A stretch of DNA of 64,000 nt from Gremmenia infestans (lineage: Eukaryota; Ascomycota; Leotiomycetes; Helotiales; Hamatocanthoscyphaceae). Below are positions 32,407-44,500 of the stretch, piece after piece. Below the pieces are notes generated by a model, which did no database searches, was not told the DNA's origin, and saw only the letters and a list, made by a program, of their open reading frames with translations. The stretch spans positions 3,844,001-3,908,000 of the forward strand of contig JAFEVB010000002.1 of assembly GCA_032629725.1 (NCBI GenBank), written 5' to 3'. A program made the position numbers and the translations under genes. Each line of letters starts with the position of its first letter. Positions within the stretch are counted from its first letter, which is position 1.

Positions 32407-34959
32407 TCATGTTAGCGTAATACTGGCCGTCACATTATCTGGCCACAAACCAAGCTGGCCCATTGCTTTGAGCACCACCCGCAGAATTATTCCGTTTTCA
32501 TTGACATCTATCGATGAATGCTGTACCGCAGCCGCCCCTGTCATTTTGTCTAACAGACCAAGAACAGATATATGCACTGCTTCGTTTTTGATTGGGTGCA
32601 GTATCGTCTGCAGCGGATATGCCGTCAATATTTCATATCCTTTCACATCCAGGCTAAGTAGATGGCAGGTCTTCGAGCCGGCAAGACTCAATGGCGTGCT
32701 GATCTTACTCGAAGTATGAGCTCGAATGATGTGCGTTTCGGCTGGTGAAACGTCAACGAAGTCTTCGAGTGTGACGATCTCAGCAAGTGGTTGATTGTTG
32801 ACATTGAAAATACCCAACATTGGTACACCTGTGTCTATAGTCGAGGTTCCTATTCGGAGGAGTCTCTTTTCTTTGTTGCTGGCGTAGACATAAGTAGTCT
32901 TCGCGACTTTCGGTCTGAGGATGATTGTCTCATTCATGCTGCGCGCAGTCATTTGCTTGATAAGATTTATATCGTGTTCACCAGGCTTGTCGGTGAGATA
33001 GATAGGGCCTCCACTGATACACCTAGCTGCCCCATGGAAAGCCGAGTATTCATGGCTGGTTTGGAACATGTCCCAATCTGGAAGCACGTTCAAGTGCTGT
33101 GTGAAGACATTCGTGTGCGCATTACAAAATATGTGCCATGGATGACTATCAGGCTCATTAGGAAAGAAATCTTCTGAATTCCGAACCATGAGTTTCGGCA
33201 GAGAGTCTAGAAGTTGAGAATGGAAGAGGATTTGTGGTGTTTGAGACATGCAAGAGATAGCTTTTGCAGAGAAGTGACGGAGGGCGGCCATGGCCCACGC
33301 ATCCTGATAAGTCGAAATACAATGCGCTCGATCCGGGGCATCCTCTAATTGGTCTAGGATAAATTGTGTGTCGGTCTTCACAGAATCAATACCACAGTTG
33401 GCGAGAAACCTATGCATAGTTAGCGGAACCAAATAAATCATTTTCCAATACGTACTGGTAGAAGTCTTCATAGAACCTATGAACGTCACCTGCATCAACT
33501 GCAACCAATGATCCTCCACCAAAGAAGCCGTTATCTTGTTTCTTCATCGTCTGCGTCTTGTAGCATTTTGCTATATGTCCATCAGGCGCAATCCCATTCC
33601 AGTATCCCATGATGCCATGCCAAACAGCAATGTGCTTAACGGATGGATGCCGTCCTCTAATCGTCGATACTGTATGCTTGAGGCCCCGAGGGAAAGTCTT
33701 GCGGTCTGCTTCAAATTCCATCCAACGGTGATGAAAGTTATTGGGACCATGTCGATCGATTGACTGCCAATTGTCATCTATTATTATTGTTGAAAAGAAA
33801 ATACCAGCATTGGACATAATATCCAGAGCATCGTAAATTATCTCATCGGTGAGGTTCTGACCAAGGCCATTCCATGTACAGTACGCAAAGCTATCATACC
33901 ACCCCTCAAGGCTCTTGGGTGAAACGGTACTCGCTAGTGATTCGATTTCAAGTCTTGTATCCTTAGTCTTCGCTGTCGCTATTCTTCTGGCTTGAAAAAT
34001 TGCTGCCTCGCTTGCACGTTCAAATGTCCTACCAGTAGCAGCTATAATATATGCCGTTCCAGGATTAGGGGCTTCGTTTCGGGAAACGGCAATCAACGTT
34101 CCATCTCCACCGGGCTTAATGACAGTCAGATTATCATCCAGACTGACGGCAAGGAGCACAAAATGGAGACCGTCTCGGCGTAGGAAAGACACCAGAACGG
34201 AATCCTCTTCAGGAGAGAAGTTGCCGCGACCCTGTCTGGGACATAACCAAGGTCGAGACTCTCGAGCCAGACAGAACCACCGTACGGTACTCAATGGTAG
34301 GCCCAGGTTGGTACTCACATATGATGAGTGTTCGGTTGCGGCTGGAATAGAATAGGAGATAGACCACGCACGTTCCTCGAAACCAGGACCCCCACTGAAG
34401 GCAGTGTCGTAATTTTCCACGGACAATGACTGATCCGAGTCTTGTAGATAGTGAGATATCGAGTCAGAAACTGTTGCATTTTGCGAGAACAAGAGCTCAG
34501 CATCTCCGCTGCCCGACTGGTCGTGGGCCCACTTCCATTCCTGCCCCGCAGTCCTGTATTTGATGGTGAAATGGACGACATGACTTTTTGACGAAGGTCG
34601 ATTTACAGATCCTACGTACAGCATCCCTGCTTTGCCCTTTCCCAAGTCTTGACCTAGCTGGGAGATATTAGGAAAAATGTTTTTGTATACTGCAATGGAT
34701 GCATACTGTCTGCACTTGTTCTCCTGTATTTTTGAGGTCCTCTTGAGACCATCTTCCGGATTCTGAACTGTTGTGCCATATTGCAGCTTCCCAAAGAATA
34801 CCTGGCTGTTTGGACACCAATACAACTGTAATTATAGCCTGGTAATTTTGTAAGAATTGGAGCACTGGGGGTTTTGGGGGACCTTGTTGGACTTACTCTT
34901 TGGCCAGATACGATTGTTGTCTGGCCTAAAAGCGACTGACAAATTATTTGGGCCGACAT
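32407..34959 (-). CDS. GH36-type glycosidase, raffinose synthase (Sip1) family
   Basis: An 811-residue protein. Exons on the minus strand are 34959..34897, 34825..33456 and 33409..32407; introns 34826-34896 and 33410-33455 have donors GTAAGT and GTACGT. The family is recognised from GWYDSFAYCTWNGLG, the strand IIIDDNWQSID, AVWHGIMGYWNGIAPDG, and FLANCGIDSVKTDTQF, where the Asp of KTD (about 491) corresponds to the GH36 catalytic nucleophile. The second splice restores this last segment (FYQ|FLANCGID). Family members are alpha-galactosidases or galactosyl transferases acting on raffinose-type oligosaccharides. Fungal homologues are mostly untested, so the activity is inferred. There is no obvious signal peptide, suggesting an intracellular enzyme. 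It is divergent from the broken ankyrin gene with about 540 bp between them. Confidence 0.9.
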
Positions 34960-35500
34960 AGTTGCTGTTTGAAAGTTTCAATCACATTTGAGACGCACGT
35001 TGCGAGGATCCAGCAGGCCTTATGCTGAAGCCTCCAAGTTGCCATTCCAAGGAAGTGGAGGATCCCCACGCAGGTGGAGCTTGACGGGGACGGGACGGGT
35101 AAGACCGTTGGGCTTTAGTGCCATTACTACGGGTACGGCTACTAACTACAAGTACGAGTACCTAGGTACAGTGAACTTGTCTTGTGCCCTAATGATAGAT
35201 AGATCTATATAGAAAGTTTTCTATTATAGAGTATTTCTATTTCGCTTATAGCTGTTTAGTCGTTGAACTGAAAATATTGATTACATATAAAACCATGTTG
35301 TTAAGAATGTAATTACTTACTAGTTTCACTAAATACACGCTTGAATGGCCACGTGGCGGTGGGTTAGGTATTTGTTAGCAAAGCGCTAAACTTGGCTATA
35401 AATGGGATATACCCCGTACGCAAGAATAATTGATTTGGAGGCGAAATACGAACAAGAATAGGGTTGGGTTTTTATTATTCTAACTGATTTCATTATCCCC
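34960..35500. other. Divergent intergenic region
   Basis: It contains the promoter of the GH36-like gene (-) and whatever upstream sequence remains for the ankyrin gene (+). The half near 35200-35340 is AT-rich. No gene is seen. Confidence 0.6.
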
Positions 35501-37155
35501 TTGATCGATGAGAAGCCCCATAAACGTCTCAACACACATCGACTACTACTATCAGTAGTTGGACAGCTATTCGTGGGCTATGCAGGGTTTCCGTTACTTA
35601 CCGAGTCTTGCGATCTTCCTGATCAATGTCAGGGCACAGGGGAAAGTTTTACGCAGGTCAACTACTACTTTCCCCCTTGGATTTTGTCTCGAGTCGTGAC
35701 TTTCAGCCTAAGAAGCTCCAAATTTCAACGACCGGAATATTCTTCGCATGTTCTGAATATACGAAGTACATTTGAGGCCATTTTTGTTGGAGCTGGGAAC
35801 AATGACGCTGCTCTAGTCAGGTCCTTAATCACCAATAATCGTGCTTCTGTACTTGATGTCACGGATGGTGATGGACATTCCCCCTTGCATTTGGCTGTCA
35901 AGCGAAGCCATGTAGAGGCCGCAAAAGCTCTCTTAGAAATAGGAGCTGAGCCATACCTTGAAAACATTACGCATGAGTAAGTCAACATTCCCCTTAGTCA
36001 ATATTTCCCTTCTCATCTTCTTCTTATTGATCGACGTTAGAACACCGTATGACATGGCATGGAGTACGATCCTCTGTTTTCAAGATAACCCAAATGCTGC
36101 AGAATGGCGGGTAGAGGAGATGCGAGCTCTGTTTCCGAGCCTCCATTCGATTGAAGAGCGTCGGCGGTTCACCAAGATCCACAAAATCACAAATCGAATC
36201 CTCCACTGCGACCTCGAGAAGGAACTTCGTCGCAGCAGTCGAGCTTTGATCAACCAAGTCGACGCAGATGGACGCACTGCCCTTTCCTATGCCGCCGCAC
36301 GCGGGGAAGCTACTGTAGTAGATATGGTTACTCCGGTACGGGACAGATCCTAACATCCCAGATCGGATTGGTCAAGGACCCCTACGGCAAAGCATGAAGG
36401 CACATGACAGCACTTGCGCAACTCTGCTGCTAAATTCTGGAGCAAATGCAAACCATCGAGACAATTGGAAACAAACATCGCTCATAATCTCGGTGTGGAG
36501 CAACGAACCGCTCGCATTCGTTTCGGCTCTTCTCCTCGCAGGGGCAGATATAAATGCCTTCGATTTTCAAGGGTCGACAGTCCTGATGGAAGCTATGAAA
36601 GCCAATTCACCAGAACCTGTTCTGAAATTACTGCTTGACAACGGCGCTTATATCAACGAGGTTGATAATTTCGGCATGAGCGCCTTCATGCATGGGGTTC
36701 GACACAACAGTCATACTGCGTTACGCGTTCTCTTGAACTCTGGACTGCACGTTATACACTCCAGATTAGACAACACTCAGAAGTCAGTTCTGCATTGGGC
36801 AGCTGAGGCTGGAGATATAGAGACCCTGAGAATCCTGACCCACACATCTTTAGAAGGGCTTAGTATTCAAGATAAGACGGATACTGGATTGACAGCAATT
36901 GATATTGCGGAGAAGCGACGTGAGCTAGAGAGAACGGTGGACGAGAAGTCTTGGGCCGATAATGAATGGCTGGATGCTTTTCGCAATCTGCTCGAGACAG
37001 TCCGTATACCAACAGCAAACTCAACCCCTAGGTCGGCAGTAAGTTGGAGGAGTGATATATCCGAGGACGTCTTTTATGATGCGCTGCAGCATCTATCATT
37101 TGAGGCTATCTCCGACGTGGCCGAAAAGGGTGAAGTAAAGTATTCGACGTGCTAG
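35501..37155 (+). pseudogene. Ankyrin-repeat protein gene, frameshifted and without a clear start
   Basis: The coding blocks are about 35501..35976, then after an intron with donor GTAAGT (about 35977-36040, acceptor GTTAG) to 36326, and 36328..37155. Ankyrin repeats are obvious: DGDGHSPLHLAVKRSHVEAAKALLEIGAEP, DADGRTALSYAAARGEATVVDM, LLRYGTDPNIPD, TCATLLLNSGANANHRDNWKQTSLI, ALLLAGADINAFDFQG and LLLDNGAYINEVDNFGMSAF. At 36327 one extra G breaks a repeat in mid-helix: the frame reads VVDM, then a +1 frame continues LLRYGTDPN exactly at consensus spacing. No intron of suitable length (1 modulo 3) fits there. The first block has no in-frame ATG, so the 5' end is also missing or lies in an unseen exon. 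The likely reading is a recent pseudogene or an assembly indel. Confidence 0.8.
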
Positions 37156-37531
37156 AAACAACAGATTAGAGACAGCCACTTTATCTATTTATGATATATG
37201 GTGCACAAGTATTGGCAAATACTTCAAGGTAGGTTTCATCTCAGCGTGGAAGCAAGAAGATAACAGACAACTGTGGTACTAATCTCAGCCATCTTTCAGA
37301 AGTTGATATGTAATTACTAGCATACTAAGCTCTATACATAAGAGGTGCTCATATGTAATGCTAATACCACTTTGGGTTTTGCTGCAATGTAATATATCGA
37401 GATTTACATTTCCTTTTCTTTAAGCCCCAAGCTATCATACTCTTCTTTGAATAAAAAAACAACGAATGAATTCATTCCCCAAACGCCAATCCCATGCAGC
37501 TCATAAAAGTCATCATGGTATCATTTAATCA
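37156..37531. other. Convergent 3' region
   Basis: A short AT-rich stretch between the ankyrin block (+) and a minus-strand gene. It presumably holds two 3' UTRs. Nothing else is visible. Confidence 0.6.
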
Positions 37532-39070
37532 CTAGAAGAAGACACTTCTCTTCTTCTGCACCTTCTTTCCCCCACCCAGCCCAAAAAACCCACTATGGCT
37601 CGCACTCGCATTGTTCCCCGGCGCTTGTAAATATGGACCCGAGTGCTGCGAAGGATTATTACTTCCAAACCAACTCCCTTGTGTAGCAGGCTGCTGCTGT
37701 TGCTGAGGAGCAAGCGGCGTGCTGACCGGCCGTTGATAAGGGACCGGTTGCGAGTGCGGCGCGCTCTGATATTGCGAGAATTGCTGCGGCTGGCCTAGAG
37801 AGTTTGAATGTGGACGTACGTGAGAAGAATGTTGGCGGGGAGGAAGAGCCGGTTGCTGGAAGGATACGTGATTAGGTGGCGAGGCGGCCGCAGGGACACC
37901 ATATTGTTTCCGTAGACGTTCTGTCTCTTTGGCTACTTCTGCTTCTCTCCTTTTTGCCTCCATCTCCTCTTCCTCTAGCATCTTTTTGATCATCTTCTGT
38001 TCTTTGCGTTCTATTTTCTCCCTTTCTTTTTGCTCGGCTTCGAATTCGGCCTTTAGACGAGCAGTCTCGGCGTCAATCTCCCATTGCGTGCGGGGATTTG
38101 CTGGGGGCGGCCTAGATGTCTGTTGTCGTGGTGGTATCTGTTGCTGTTGTTGCTGGGGTCTATATGCCTGTTGAGGGGGTGCTTGTGACGCCGAAGGTGG
38201 TTGGGAAGATACCGCTCCAGACATGACTGGTGGTGATGCAGCTTTACCACCTATCACGGGACCACTGTTCTTGCGTAATGGGTTCGTGTTTGTCCTGGGC
38301 TTCGGTGAACTGATGTTGAATAACTCCCTGCTGGGATTGAAGAATATATCCTTGATAACAGCCGCACTTAACAGAAACACCACCTCCAAGCCCTTGGCAT
38401 CTTCAACGTCTACCCGGTGCATATTTGGCTGGTAAATAGTCAAATTGTTCTGCTCCTTGCCCGAATTATACATAGCAACTGGAATGTCCGGTTCCTTGCT
38501 CTTCCTGCCGTCTACAGTCTTGCCAGATAAGTAGCATGATATGTCTTTCGACAACTTTCCATCCTTCTTCCACTTGAACGCAACTTTTGGTGTAATATCC
38601 AAAGCCGCAGGATCACTTTGGCTTCTATCAAGTGCCGAGGCAGAGGGCATCTTGAAACTGTTCTGAGGCATATCGAACTCCCAATAAGCAGAGCTATTCC
38701 AAGACCCAGCAACCTGCCTAATTTTGACCTGCTGATCTGGATTGTACAGCTGAATCGTAAAGTTATCTGGAACTATCGGCACTGGAGCAGGCGGGACCCC
38801 ATTCTGGGATCGTATCTCAGCTTGGGAAAGAGTTGGTTGTGTCCAATCCGGCTGCACTAGCACCTCTGCGTATAGCACATCTGGGTTGTAGGAGTCGTAC
38901 AAGGCTACCGCGTAGCAGTTCTTCGAGGCTGGTGTATTTGGATCGGGTCGCCGTAGCGTGTATTCGGCCTGCGGCTCTGAGCCATTCTGAGTGAGGAAGA
39001 TGGTGTTAGAGAGAGGGTTGTCGGAGGAGGAGGGCCTGATGTAGAAGGTGGGGAGGTTCTCGTCTAGCAT
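37532..39070 (-). CDS. Fungal hypothetical protein with globular N-domain, coiled coil and Q/P-rich tail
   Basis: A single-exon frame of 512 residues that I do not recognise. The open frame extends 25 codons further upstream but lacks an ATG there; the first ATG is 39070. Residues 1 to about 245 look like one folded beta-rich domain: NTIFLTQNGSEPQAEYTLRR, NFTIQLYNPDQQVKIRQVAG, AFKWKKDGKLSKDISCYLSGK and LEVVFLLSAAVIKDIFF. Pro/Gln-rich linkers follow, then a highly charged heptad-like coiled coil (about 328-390, rich in Glu, Lys and Arg), then a Gln/His/Ser-rich tail with a polyQ run. It ends in GLGGGKKVQKKRSVFF, a Gly-Lys terminus. No membrane segment is present. A scaffold or cytoskeletal role would be pure speculation. 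Confidence 0.72.
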   Translation of the reverse strand: MLDENLPTFYIRPSSSDNPLSNTIFLTQNGSEPQAEYTLRRPDPNTPASKNCYAVALYDSYNPDVLYAEVLVQPDWTQPTLSQAEIRSQNGVPPAPVPIVPDNFTIQLYNPDQQVKIRQVAGSWNSSAYWEFDMPQNSFKMPSASALDRSQSDPAALDITPKVAFKWKKDGKLSKDISCYLSGKTVDGRKSKEPDIPVAMYNSGKEQNNLTIYQPNMHRVDVEDAKGLEVVFLLSAAVIKDIFFNPSRELFNISSPKPRTNTNPLRKNSGPVIGGKAASPPVMSGAVSSQPPSASQAPPQQAYRPQQQQQQIPPRQQTSRPPPANPRTQWEIDAETARLKAEFEAEQKEREKIERKEQKMIKKMLEEEEMEAKRREAEVAKETERLRKQYGVPAAASPPNHVSFQQPALPPRQHSSHVRPHSNSLGQPQQFSQYQSAPHSQPVPYQRPVSTPLAPQQQQQPATQGSWFGSNNPSQHSGPYLQAPGNNASASHSGFFGLGGGKKVQKKRSVFF

Positions 39071-40129
39071 CTTTGCTATAGCTGCCGGTGCAGCAGATTC
39101 AGGTCGTGTGGGCTTTGGAGGGGTAGAAATGTAGAATTTGTTCAAGTTGGTGTTGGTGTTGTATGTAAAGGCTGGTTTAGAGAGCTCATAGACATGATAT
39201 AAGAAGGTAGATCTGTGACCGGAATTTGGGAAACTAGAATGCGCAGCAAAAGCTCGTCGTGGGCTGACGAGTCAAGCTGGCTATGGGTGAGGCTGAGCTT
39301 GTGATACAAGTGTTAGATTTACGACGGCAACATGTGATTGGCTGGTATTTGTGTATGCTTATGTAAATGGCGATATATCATCCCGAAATGGCAATTCAGC
39401 TATTATCTTCAACAACTAAGAGTGTTTCAGAGTTTGTATTCAACACTAGACATTTTGATCCATGTAGTATTTTGTTAGTCTATACAAGCTCGTGTATTTC
39501 ACTTGGATTATCTGAAGAACATAAGTCATTTTGAATATGACTGTCGTCAATCCTGCCACAGCATAATTTTATTAATTGCTGGAAAAATTGCTGGAAAACC
39601 TAATGCACAGTTACTATCTGTGGTCACTTCATCTCTTTCTGTTAGAGTGTTTTTCTTTCGCGTCTCCTTAGATATATGCATTAATACCAGACTGTCCCAC
39701 TATAAACCCATTCATTGAGATATTAATTGCCACCAGCTAGCACGCTAAAGTTACCAAGAGAAGAACTGCATTCCAAAATTATTGTATAGAACAAGAGATG
39801 AGCCGAGCTGGATGTCTGGGGAGGAATACCTGATAGTAATAGAGGGGAGGGTAGAAAGACGCAGGTGCATGGTGCAATGACTGAGGAAAAGCCAGCCAAA
39901 TGCATAGTCAACTACCGAAGACTTACTAGGCCCGGGGAAAATGACTATATCTTCCTGTCGGCCACTCATTTCCCTACACATCCTAAGACATAGTGCTCAT
40001 CTATCATAGAAAAGCTCGTAGAGTGAGATCGCGCGGGAGTTTTCAGGTAATTGGACATCTTCCATGACGACTATGCTACACTTCTTCCCCATTCCTCAAG
40101 CCCCTCACCTTCAGTATAAAACAACCCAT
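39071..40129. other. Intergenic region between the coiled-coil gene and COX4
   Basis: It holds the promoter of the coiled-coil protein gene and the COX4 3' UTR (both minus strand). The frames in it are short and lack coding character. Confidence 0.65.
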
Positions 40130-40945
40130 CTATCTATATTCAGGCCTAACGTAATCAGCGAAAGTCTTCGGCTCCTCATAGTTGTGGGATCCGTCTCCAT
40201 GGGCATCATGGCCATGGCTGTGGTCATGAGGATCATCTTGAGGACCGACGTATTCCATCTTCAGCACATTGCCACATTCACGGCAGCGTTCAACAGGACG
40301 ATCACGAGACATCTACACAAAACACGTTAGCCAATTCCCTAATCCGTGTAGATGAAGAAAGCATACCGTGAGCCAAATGGTAACGTGGGAATCAGCAGGG
40401 TAGCCAGTGCAACCAGCGTACTGCTCATCACCAAAAGACTTCACAATAATGGGGTTATCAAGCGTGCCTGTACATCCCCATCAGCGAATCCTTCCCGAAG
40501 CTTTATGGCCTGATTTCGAAATACCTTTGCGAGACGCGTCCAAGGGCTTCATATCGAAGACATCGATACCCTGCATCTTCCCCAGAATCTCCAATCGCTC
40601 CAAACCGGTTGCTTGCTCGAGATCCGTGGGTACGGTTCCGGGTGCGGCTCCGGGGGGGAGGAGGTCGGATTCGTCCTTGATGTCTGTGTTTCCCATCAGC
40701 ACAATCGTACACGCTTCCTTATCATCAATTCGCGAGCATACCTTGGATCTTCTTGATCTTGGTCCCATTGCTGCCGCTGGCCGGGGTAGGAGCTGCTTCT
40801 CCTGCAAATGGGTTAGTGGTGTGAGAGCTATAGGGTGATGGGGGCATCTCGTACTGCGGACGAACGAGGTCGTGAAGCTGCGTCTAACAGCTGGGCTCAC
40901 TGCAGCCCGACGTGCGGAAGTAAAAACCAGGCGTTGGAGGGACAT
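40130..40945 (-). CDS. COX4: Cytochrome c oxidase subunit IV (Cox4), mitochondrial
   Basis: Nuclear-encoded zinc-binding subunit of respiratory complex IV, 197 residues in five exons on the minus strand: 40945..40855, 40801..40742, 40683..40525, 40467..40367 and 40312..40130. The four introns are 53-58 nt. The N-terminus is a typical matrix presequence rich in Arg, Ser and Ala (QRLVFTSARRAAVSPAVRRSF). The body contains DLLPPGAAPGTVPTDLEQATGLERLEIL and LDNPIIVKSFGDEQYAGCTG. The zinc ligands expected for Cox4 are all present: Cys123, His131, Cys147 and Cys150 (CTGYPADSH ... CRECG). The C-terminus carries a His/Asp-rich stretch (HDHSHGHDAHGDGSH) before YVRPEYR, an extension seen in filamentous fungi. 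The start is ATG 40945; there is no in-frame ATG upstream. Confidence 0.95.
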
Positions 40946-43869
40946 GGTGGGTTTCAATTGAAGTGTGGTTGCTTGGTGGTTCGATTTTCGAGAGGTTGAC
41001 TTTAGAAGTTGCCGACCGGCAGCCCCTGCTTAGTCATATATTTGTCATGTTATCATAAACCTCAGGAGATTTCATGTCAAATTCTTGGCCTTTGACAATT
41101 CGCGAAGTTCTCCTTCTACTCCGGTCTTACCAGGGCATTGTGATATACCTATATCATATGTCCTGCGTCAAACGAAAATGGTAGAATGCTAGAGGTCGTC
41201 GTAGTTTGCAAGACTTAAAGTAGAACCCAATGACCGCAAGGTATCTTACCTTTTGAGTTTCGAATCATACTTCCTTGAACTTCTCCAAGACAACCAAAAT
41301 GGATTGTTTATATGCTCGTTCCTGCTGCCTTCAGATCGTATGACTGCATTTCAGGGATGGCCTTTAACGATGATGTCGGATTAAAGACTGCGGACTTATT
41401 GGCTTTAAGTTCTATCTGTCGCTTCTTTTCTTCGCGTATCTGTATTTTCTCAACTATTCGTGCTATCTTAATTCATTCAAAGCCAAAGAAAGTACGCGTC
41501 GAGGATTCAACCAGTTGAGGTGGAATGACGACCATTTAGTTGGCCGGAAAATATTATTGTCTTGGTTGTATTCTACTCTTGTGTCTCGTCTTGGCTGTTA
41601 TAACAAGCAAATGCTATATATGTCAGGGAAGCAAGGGCGCTCGTGTCCACAGAGAATCATTGAGTAGACCTTGCCGGCACGTCGGGAGTGGCTCTTTCCT
41701 CAATGAAAAGAACGCTGAGTATTTAGGTCCCTCATGCCTTCCCTTTTCCTTGTTGCGATCATTGGAAGGGCCTTGAAGTTTTGTGCGCATCAACTAGAGA
41801 AGCGAGCGTTTACGAATCTTTGTTTTTTTTCCTCGTCCTTTTAGAGGAGAAGAGAGGTTCTTCATTCGTCGTCAACTTCTGCCCATGTGATAATAGAATA
41901 TGGAATTGCTACGAGATTTGAGAGTCCAAATATTTCCGAATAATGACTAGGGAAGTTGCGAGTGTGACTACCCAATACCTGCAACAAGTTGATGTTTCTT
42001 CCCTCCTGTACGTATGCCAGTCGGTCTAGGCGCTAAATATTGGTAGTTGACTCCTATTCATGAGAAGCCGAAAACAGAAGTCGAAACTCGTACCTAACAT
42101 TCTCTACGGGCCCAAAGTACACAGACCTACTGACTTCGCACCACATAAAAAGGGCGTTTAGAGAGCGAGAGAGTTTTCGGACAGTATATCTCCTCCCAAG
42201 TTGTGGAACGAGGAGCAATCAAAGTCACTGTCGCCGATTTCTTCATGACTGCTTTATGTGTCGATACTAATAATACACTTGCAACGGCAATAGACAAATT
42301 GAGATTCTAGACTTTCAATTATGGCAAAGCCCTCTAGTGATCAGAAACTCGCAACCCTCGGTATTATGGGTTTGGACGGAGCAACGACATTCATCATGGT
42401 ATATTCCACTGCAATACTACATTGCCTATACTGCCAAACTTCATTTCATCCTGCTGATGGATTGGAAATATTCAACATATACCATGCTATTCTAGTACTG
42501 CGCGCCTTGGCACAAGACTGGCTCGGATTTTTCAAATGTACTGGCCAGCATCACATGCACCGTGAGCAAGCACTAATAAACTGTCATCCGACACCAAAGA
42601 CCCCGTAGCCAGACAATCCAAGATCACAGGCAACTCCGTCTTCCCCCTTACGGCAAATGGCACCAAGGTAACGACTTATATATTGAAGAGGTCTATAATT
42701 ACGACCGGGGTTAACCTGGAGCACTCATTATTTCGAACATCCTCTTGATCGAAAGTTGCAGGCACGGCAATGCACGTCATAGGGTCTCAACGTCTTGGAT
42801 CTGCGAGCAGCTTGGTAACACTTAACCCCTGTCCATCCTTCAAAGCAGACGTGGGAGCAAACTAGGTAGTGTATGGCCGGGAGAGAACAAGAGCTGTGCA
42901 CAGCACACGAGATAGGTCGGATGATATTGACAAGATGGTCATCTTCCCGTCACTTGCATTCGACGACGAGATAATCTGCTGTAGTGGGGATTTTTTGGTT
43001 TCTTCCTAGTCACCTGACATCACGTGGATGTTATGGTTCTGCGGCTTACAGCTATATACTTGGTGGATACGTGTTCGTACGGGACATCATCCATCTACAA
43101 TACACTCTTTTTGCCCTTAAGTTATGGTTTTTGGCGTTAGTTGGTGACTCGCTCGGGATTCACTCTCTTTGTTCACTCCTTATTCTCTCACTCTTCACCT
43201 CCTACGCTCTACGCCTACGTATAGACCGTCATCTATGCGAGCATTTATTCCCCTTTACACTGCCAGGGCACTGAAGCCTATTCAGCAGTACACAGACGAC
43301 CTATCATCTTGGTTCTTAATACCCTTGCTTACCTACACAAAGAATCAAAGCGCCAATAATCAAAAAGGCTGTTCTAATACTCGTACTAGACCTGTGTTCT
43401 GCTTATCTCTTTATGTTAATTTGCACCGTTATACCAAATCCAGCAGGTTCGTTCGATACATGCCTGTTCTAGAAAGACCGACACAATCTCCGGAATTGAG
43501 GCTGATCTCGAGATATCTACGTACTTGTACTATAGTCCCACATGGCCATATATTCATTCCATGCAGAACACCAACGCCACGCGTCGAATACCCATCATTA
43601 CGGGAGCGGGAACTTGAATTTCAAGGCTCCGCATCCCAGTCAGTCAGTCAGTCAGTTCTTTTGCATGAACCACGGATTTGTTGTTTCCTCTCTAAGTTCA
43701 AGACACGCAGACACGATACCATGGTTCAATTTCAATAGCGCGGCGCGTTTCCCTGGGCCGTTCGTTTATCGATCGTAATCTAATCTATCAATAGCTTAAA
43801 TTATGCCATGCCATGCCACAAGGATTAGCGCGCCGCTGATGGAAGCTTTCGAAGATTGGTTTTTTTCCA

Positions 43870-43897
43870 CCCTACCCTGCCCTGCCCTACCCTACCC
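43870..43897. repeat. CCCTA/CCCTG pentamer tract
   Basis: Units CCCTA and CCCTG alternate for about 28 bp. The period is five, so this is not the fungal telomere repeat (CCCTAA). Confidence 0.75.
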
Positions 43898-44067
43898 GAG
43901 AAGCCCGGAGTAGAATCAAATCTCCGTTGCAAAATGCAACATGCCGTCATATTGAATATTCGCGCCTGTTCCGTACAGTACTGTAAATAGCTAAGAAGGG
44001 AGATGGTGAAACGCCACGCCGCCACATCGTACTTTCTTGTACCGAGTACGAAATCTCCGAGAGCACC

Positions 44068-44134
44068 GCACCTGCTTGCACCTGCTTGCACCTGCACTCC
44101 ACTCTTGCACTCCACTCTTGTACTCCACTCTTGA
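44068..44134. repeat. Two adjacent tandem arrays (10-bp x 2.8 and 13-bp x 3)
   Basis: GCACCTGCTT occurs at 44068 and 44078, with a partial copy at 44088. The array then passes directly into ACTCCACTCTTGC at 44096, 44109 and 44122 with one substitution. Confidence 0.85.
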
Positions 44135-44480
44135 ACGTTAAAGCGGGGTGCCGCTGCATGCATGCGTCCACTTGCCTTGCTTAGCCTGCCCCTGCCCTGG
44201 GGAAAGGCAAAACGACATAACTGACCAATCATCACATAGCACCTTTTCATGTGCCTGATGTAAAGGTGGACGAGCGAGACGAGTAAGGTAGACTCGAACT
44301 CAGGTCAGGTCTTCACCTGATACAGTAATTACTGGCTAAGCTTAAGCTCTGCATGCATGATGCATATAAAACAGCTGTTATGAAAGTATACATCCGTCGA
44401 CCAAAAAAAAGAACTCTGAAACGCTACCACCCTCCCTCCACGTTTGATAGCCGAGCCCATATGTACATTACATTGCATTA

Positions 44481-44500
44481 CAGTACAGTACAGTACAGTA
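44481..44500. repeat. (CAGTA)4 microsatellite
   Basis: Four perfect CAGTA units are directly visible. GTACTG/CAGTAC words are frequent elsewhere in the non-coding parts of this window. Confidence 0.85.

Noticed and set aside
36327..36361. Small 35-nt intron (GTTACT...CTAAC...CCCAG) to explain the ankyrin frame change
   Set aside because: Its length is 2 modulo 3, but the frame change needs 1 modulo 3, and it would delete a well-formed ankyrin segment.
41540..41776. 78-residue frame with hydrophobic start resembling a secreted Cys-containing peptide
   Set aside because: Starts at TTG with no ATG in the frame; no upstream exon found.
42321..42608. ATG-started 95-residue open frame, possibly first exon of a gene
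   Set aside because: No recognised motif, and no convincing continuation after a candidate donor near 42399.
43169..43738. 189-residue open frame
   Set aside because: Composition looks random (many Arg, Tyr, Ser, Pro), it includes a (CAGT)n microsatellite translated as SVSQSV, and no domain is seen.
43870..43897. Interstitial telomere repeat
   Set aside because: Period is five (CCCTA/CCCTG), not CCCTAA.
44285..44345. Minus-strand tRNA-like stretch with TTCGAG loop and TTAGCCAGTAA
   Set aside because: T-stem does not pair, and the anticodon-arm candidate has a four-base loop.
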